NCBI GenBank assembly: GCA_035309005.1
Contig: DATGFP010000154.1
Coordinates: 1-33,370 of the forward strand
Origin: DATARH01 sp035309005
Lineage (GTDB): Bacteria > Pseudomonadota > Alphaproteobacteria > ATCC43930 > CGMCC-115725
Reading direction: 5' to 3'
DNA length: 33,370 nt
The position numbers and the translations under genes were made by a program. The notes beneath the pieces were generated by a model. The model did not search any database. It had not been told where the DNA came from and saw only the letters and a program-made list of their open reading frames with translations. Positions 31,473 through 33,370 of the stretch are shown here, piece after piece (position 1 is the stretch's first letter; every line of letters starts with the position of its first letter).

Positions 31473-31596
31473 AGAAGTTAAGGCGGCCGGAGGTTGTCAT
31501 CATGCCAACAGCTTATGACGGGGATAAACAACCGGTATTTTGAACATCGCACATCCGCGCCTACCTTCCTCGCACAAGGCGCAGAGGAGCGGCAGC

Positions 31597-32658
31597 ATGC
31601 AGTTTGGTTTGTTCGGCAGCGCGGCAGCGCGGCGGCCCACCAGCGCGGAATCGGGCGAGTTCGACAGCAGCGAGGGGTTTCGCGACTTCATCGACTACAA
31701 TGTCGAAGCCGAGGCCTTGGGGTTTCGCGGCACCTTTGTCGTCGAGCATCATTTCACCGGCTACGGCCAGGTGTCGGCGACGCTCAACCTGTTGACCTGG
31801 CTCGGCGCCCGCACCACGAATTTGCGCCTCGGCACCGCGGTCATCGTGCTGCCATGGCACAACCCCGTATTGCTCGCCGAACAGGCCGCGACCTTGGACC
31901 TCCTCTCGGGCGGCCGGCTCGATTTCGGCATCGGCAAGGGCTACCGCTACAACGAGTTCGCGGGGTTCTGCGTGCCGATGGCGGAGGCCGACGCGCGCTT
32001 CGACGAATGCCTCGGGGTCATCGTCAAGGCGTGGACCTCGAACGAGAAATTTTCTCACCGCGGGCACTATTGGCAATTCGACGAGGTGGTCGTCGAGCCG
32101 CCGACCGCGCAGCGGCCGCATCCGCCGATCTGGATGGGCGCCGGCGGCGAAAGCTCGGTGCGCCGCTGCGCCGAGAAGGGCTACAACCTCTTGCTCGGGC
32201 AATATGCCTCGCCCGCCGATGTCGGGCGCTCGATCGCCGCCTACAAGGCCGCGGTCGAAGCGAGCGGGCGGCGCTTCGACCCGCTCTCGGTCGGCGTCAC
32301 CCGCGCCTTCTTCGTCGCAGATAGCGCGGCCGAAAAGGAAGCGGCGCTCGAACGCCGGCTCGCCAACCGGGTGCGCCAGTTGAAGCTCGCGACCCAGCCC
32401 GACGGCACCGTGCATGGCGGGCCCGACCGCGCCACCGGTGACCCCGACGCGGTCAACCGCAACAGCGCGATGTACGGCAGCCCCGACGACATCGCGCAAA
32501 AGCTCAAGGAACTACGCGCTGCCGGCGTCGGCTATGTGCTGATCAACGGCGGCGGGTCGGGGGGAGGCGCGCGCGGGAGAGCCAGCCTGCGCCGCTTCGC
32601 CGCCGAGGTGATGCCGCATTTTATCGACGAGGAGCCGGCCAAACAGGCCGCCGAATAG
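31597..32658 (+). CDS. LLM-class flavin-dependent oxidoreductase, first gene of the right-hand operon
   Basis: This 353-aa luciferase-like enzyme shows MQFGLFGSAAARR, LGFRGTFVVEHHFTGYGQVS near residue 40, NLRLGTAVIVLPWHNPVLLAEQAATLDLLSGGRLDFGIGKGYRYNEFAGF at about 76-125, and HPPIWMGAGGESSVRRCAEKGYNLLLGQ near 173-200. GAGGAGC lies 6 bases before the ATG at 31597; an upstream ATG lies outside the conserved region. A Gly-rich stretch (GGGSGGGARG) precedes the C-terminal helix. It is followed after 10 bases by a cupin gene. The substrate is unknown. Confidence 0.92.
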   Translation: MQFGLFGSAAARRPTSAESGEFDSSEGFRDFIDYNVEAEALGFRGTFVVEHHFTGYGQVSATLNLLTWLGARTTNLRLGTAVIVLPWHNPVLLAEQAATLDLLSGGRLDFGIGKGYRYNEFAGFCVPMAEADARFDECLGVIVKAWTSNEKFSHRGHYWQFDEVVVEPPTAQRPHPPIWMGAGGESSVRRCAEKGYNLLLGQYASPADVGRSIAAYKAAVEASGRRFDPLSVGVTRAFFVADSAAEKEAALERRLANRVRQLKLATQPDGTVHGGPDRATGDPDAVNRNSAMYGSPDDIAQKLKELRAAGVGYVLINGGGSGGGARGRASLRRFAAEVMPHFIDEEPAKQAAE

Positions 32659-32668
32659 GGAGAACGCG

Positions 32669-33019
32669 ATGAAAATCCACAATCTCTATACCGACGCGCA
32701 GGGCGAATCGCATTTCCGCGACATCGAGGTGGAATGGATCGAAACGCGGCGCGGCAGCAAATTGTCGAAGAAATTGCCCGCGACCGGCGTGATCTTTCGC
32801 GAGACCGCGGCCGAGCATAACGTGGACTGGCACCCGGCGCCGCGCCGGCAATACATCGTCAACCTCGACGCCGGGGTAAAGATCACCGCGAGCGACGGCG
32901 AGGCACGTTTCATCGCCGCCGGCGACGTGATCCTGGTCGAGGACACCCACGGCAAGGGCCACCTCTCCGACCACATCGAAAACAAGATCCGCCACTCGCT
33001 GTTCATCCCGATCGAGTGA
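32669..33019 (+). CDS. Cupin-domain protein
   Basis: This 116-aa single-domain protein forms the short beta-barrel of cupins. The parts seen are RQYIVNLDAGVKITASDGEARFIAAGDVILVEDTHGKGHLSDHIENKIRHSLFIPI, where G(D)VILVEDTHGKGH corresponds to the second cupin motif. A His in the first motif (AAEHNVDWHPAPRRQYIV) may also be a ligand, so the metal site looks partial. GGGAG lies 7 bases before the ATG. Four bases separate its stop from the next gene. Probably an auxiliary enzyme or ligand-binding protein of the LLM operon. Confidence 0.88.
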   Translation: MKIHNLYTDAQGESHFRDIEVEWIETRRGSKLSKKLPATGVIFRETAAEHNVDWHPAPRRQYIVNLDAGVKITASDGEARFIAAGDVILVEDTHGKGHLSDHIENKIRHSLFIPIE

Positions 33020-33023
33020 GGCG

Positions 33024-33370
33024 ATGGCCGGCGGCTCGATCGAGGACCGGCTGGCGATCGGCGAACTGTTGGTGCGCTATGTCGGGGCGCTCGACGCCGG
33101 CGATGTCGCGACTGTCGTCGATTGCTTCACCGCCGACGCGGTGCTCGAAAGCCCGGTCATCGGACGCATCGCCGGCAGCGCGGCGATCCGCGCCTTCGCC
33201 GAGCGCTTCGCGGCGCAGCGCGCGGCGGGCACCCAGTTCCGCCACATGGTCACCAACATCGCCGCCGAAGTCGATCCCGCGGGCAACCGGGCCCGGGCGA
33301 GCGCCTACCTGCTGGTGCTGATCACCGAGGAGGGCACCAGCCGCCGGCTGCCGCCCGGCCGCTACGAATG
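33024..33370 (+). CDS. SnoaL/NTF2-like protein, C-terminus cut by window edge
   Basis: From ATG 33024 the frame reads MAGGSIEDRLAIGELLVRYVGALDAGDVATVVDCFTADAVLESP, then GSAAIRAFAERFAAQRAAGTQFRHMVTNIAAEV. This is the NTF2-like cone of the SnoaL/ketosteroid-isomerase/limonene-epoxide hydrolase type. Asp24 and Asp39-Ala-Val are at the usual pocket positions. 115 codons are present and about 20-40 are missing. Such proteins are small lyases or isomerases; the exact reaction is unknown. It completes the visible LLM-cupin-SnoaL operon. Confidence 0.85.
   Translation, partial: MAGGSIEDRLAIGELLVRYVGALDAGDVATVVDCFTADAVLESPVIGRIAGSAAIRAFAERFAAQRAAGTQFRHMVTNIAAEVDPAGNRARASAYLLVLITEEGTSRRLPPGRYE

Overview
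This is a GC-rich window of a bacterial chromosome, most likely from an alphaproteobacterium. The evidence for that is a stand-alone NDUFS4-type complex I accessory subunit next to tRNA-Pro, an Rrf2/NsrR-controlled quinol NO reductase, and three classes of short palindromic intergenic repeat of the kind common in Rhizobiales and Rhodospirillales. The genus cannot be fixed from the sequence alone. Most genes run in tight clusters with ATGA stop/start overlaps.

Layout. 1-2900: a cut-off F420-type luciferase-like oxidoreductase (LLM), an alpha/beta hydrolase, a receiver-like protein lacking both the phospho-Asp and the Lys, tRNA-Pro(TGG) and the complex I subunit. 2939-3360: a scar holding a tRNA-Arg(TCT) broken right after its anticodon loop, GTAGCAAA direct repeats and the 3' end of an IS3-family transposase. 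3410-8513: an NO-detoxification operon on the minus strand (nsrR, a small membrane protein, qNOR norB/norZ, nnrS, DUF488), with a palindromic promoter region and a vestigial Crp/Fnr-like fragment beyond it. 9080-11851: a second scar at tRNA-Glu(TTC), holding an excisionase-like HTH fused to a truncated beta-propeller-like protein, an unknown 283-aa gene and CGGGACA direct repeats, with no integrase left.

11946-18570: a minus-strand catabolic operon (NtaA/DszA-type flavin monooxygenase, FMN reductase, DUF1989 protein, and molybdenum hydroxylase medium, small and large subunits) that ends in an SDR gene disabled by an internal deletion. 18727-23451: a divergent plus-strand operon with a second NtaA-type monooxygenase, a four-domain rhodanese protein in which two domains lack the catalytic Cys, a TTC38/TPR-like protein and a small membrane protein. 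23462-28743: a beta-hydroxyacid dehydrogenase, a carboxymuconolactone decarboxylase-like protein, a small unknown protein, an MFS carrier, a SAM methyltransferase, a RidA-like protein without the usual active-site Arg, and an exported tandem ABM-domain protein. 29044-33370: a small unknown ORF, an LLM enzyme divergent from a LysR regulator across a 9-bp-arm palindrome, then an operon of another LLM enzyme, a cupin and a SnoaL/NTF2-like protein that runs off the window.

Taken together, the right two thirds looks like an accessory catabolic region with five LLM flavin enzymes, a molybdenum hydroxylase, transport and local regulators. The substrate cannot be read from sequence. The left third carries NO defence flanked by two decayed tRNA-associated integration scars. 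The most unusual items are the HTH/beta-propeller chimera, the NtaA/four-rhodanese/TPR operon, the degenerate receiver, and DUF488 translationally coupled to NnrS.
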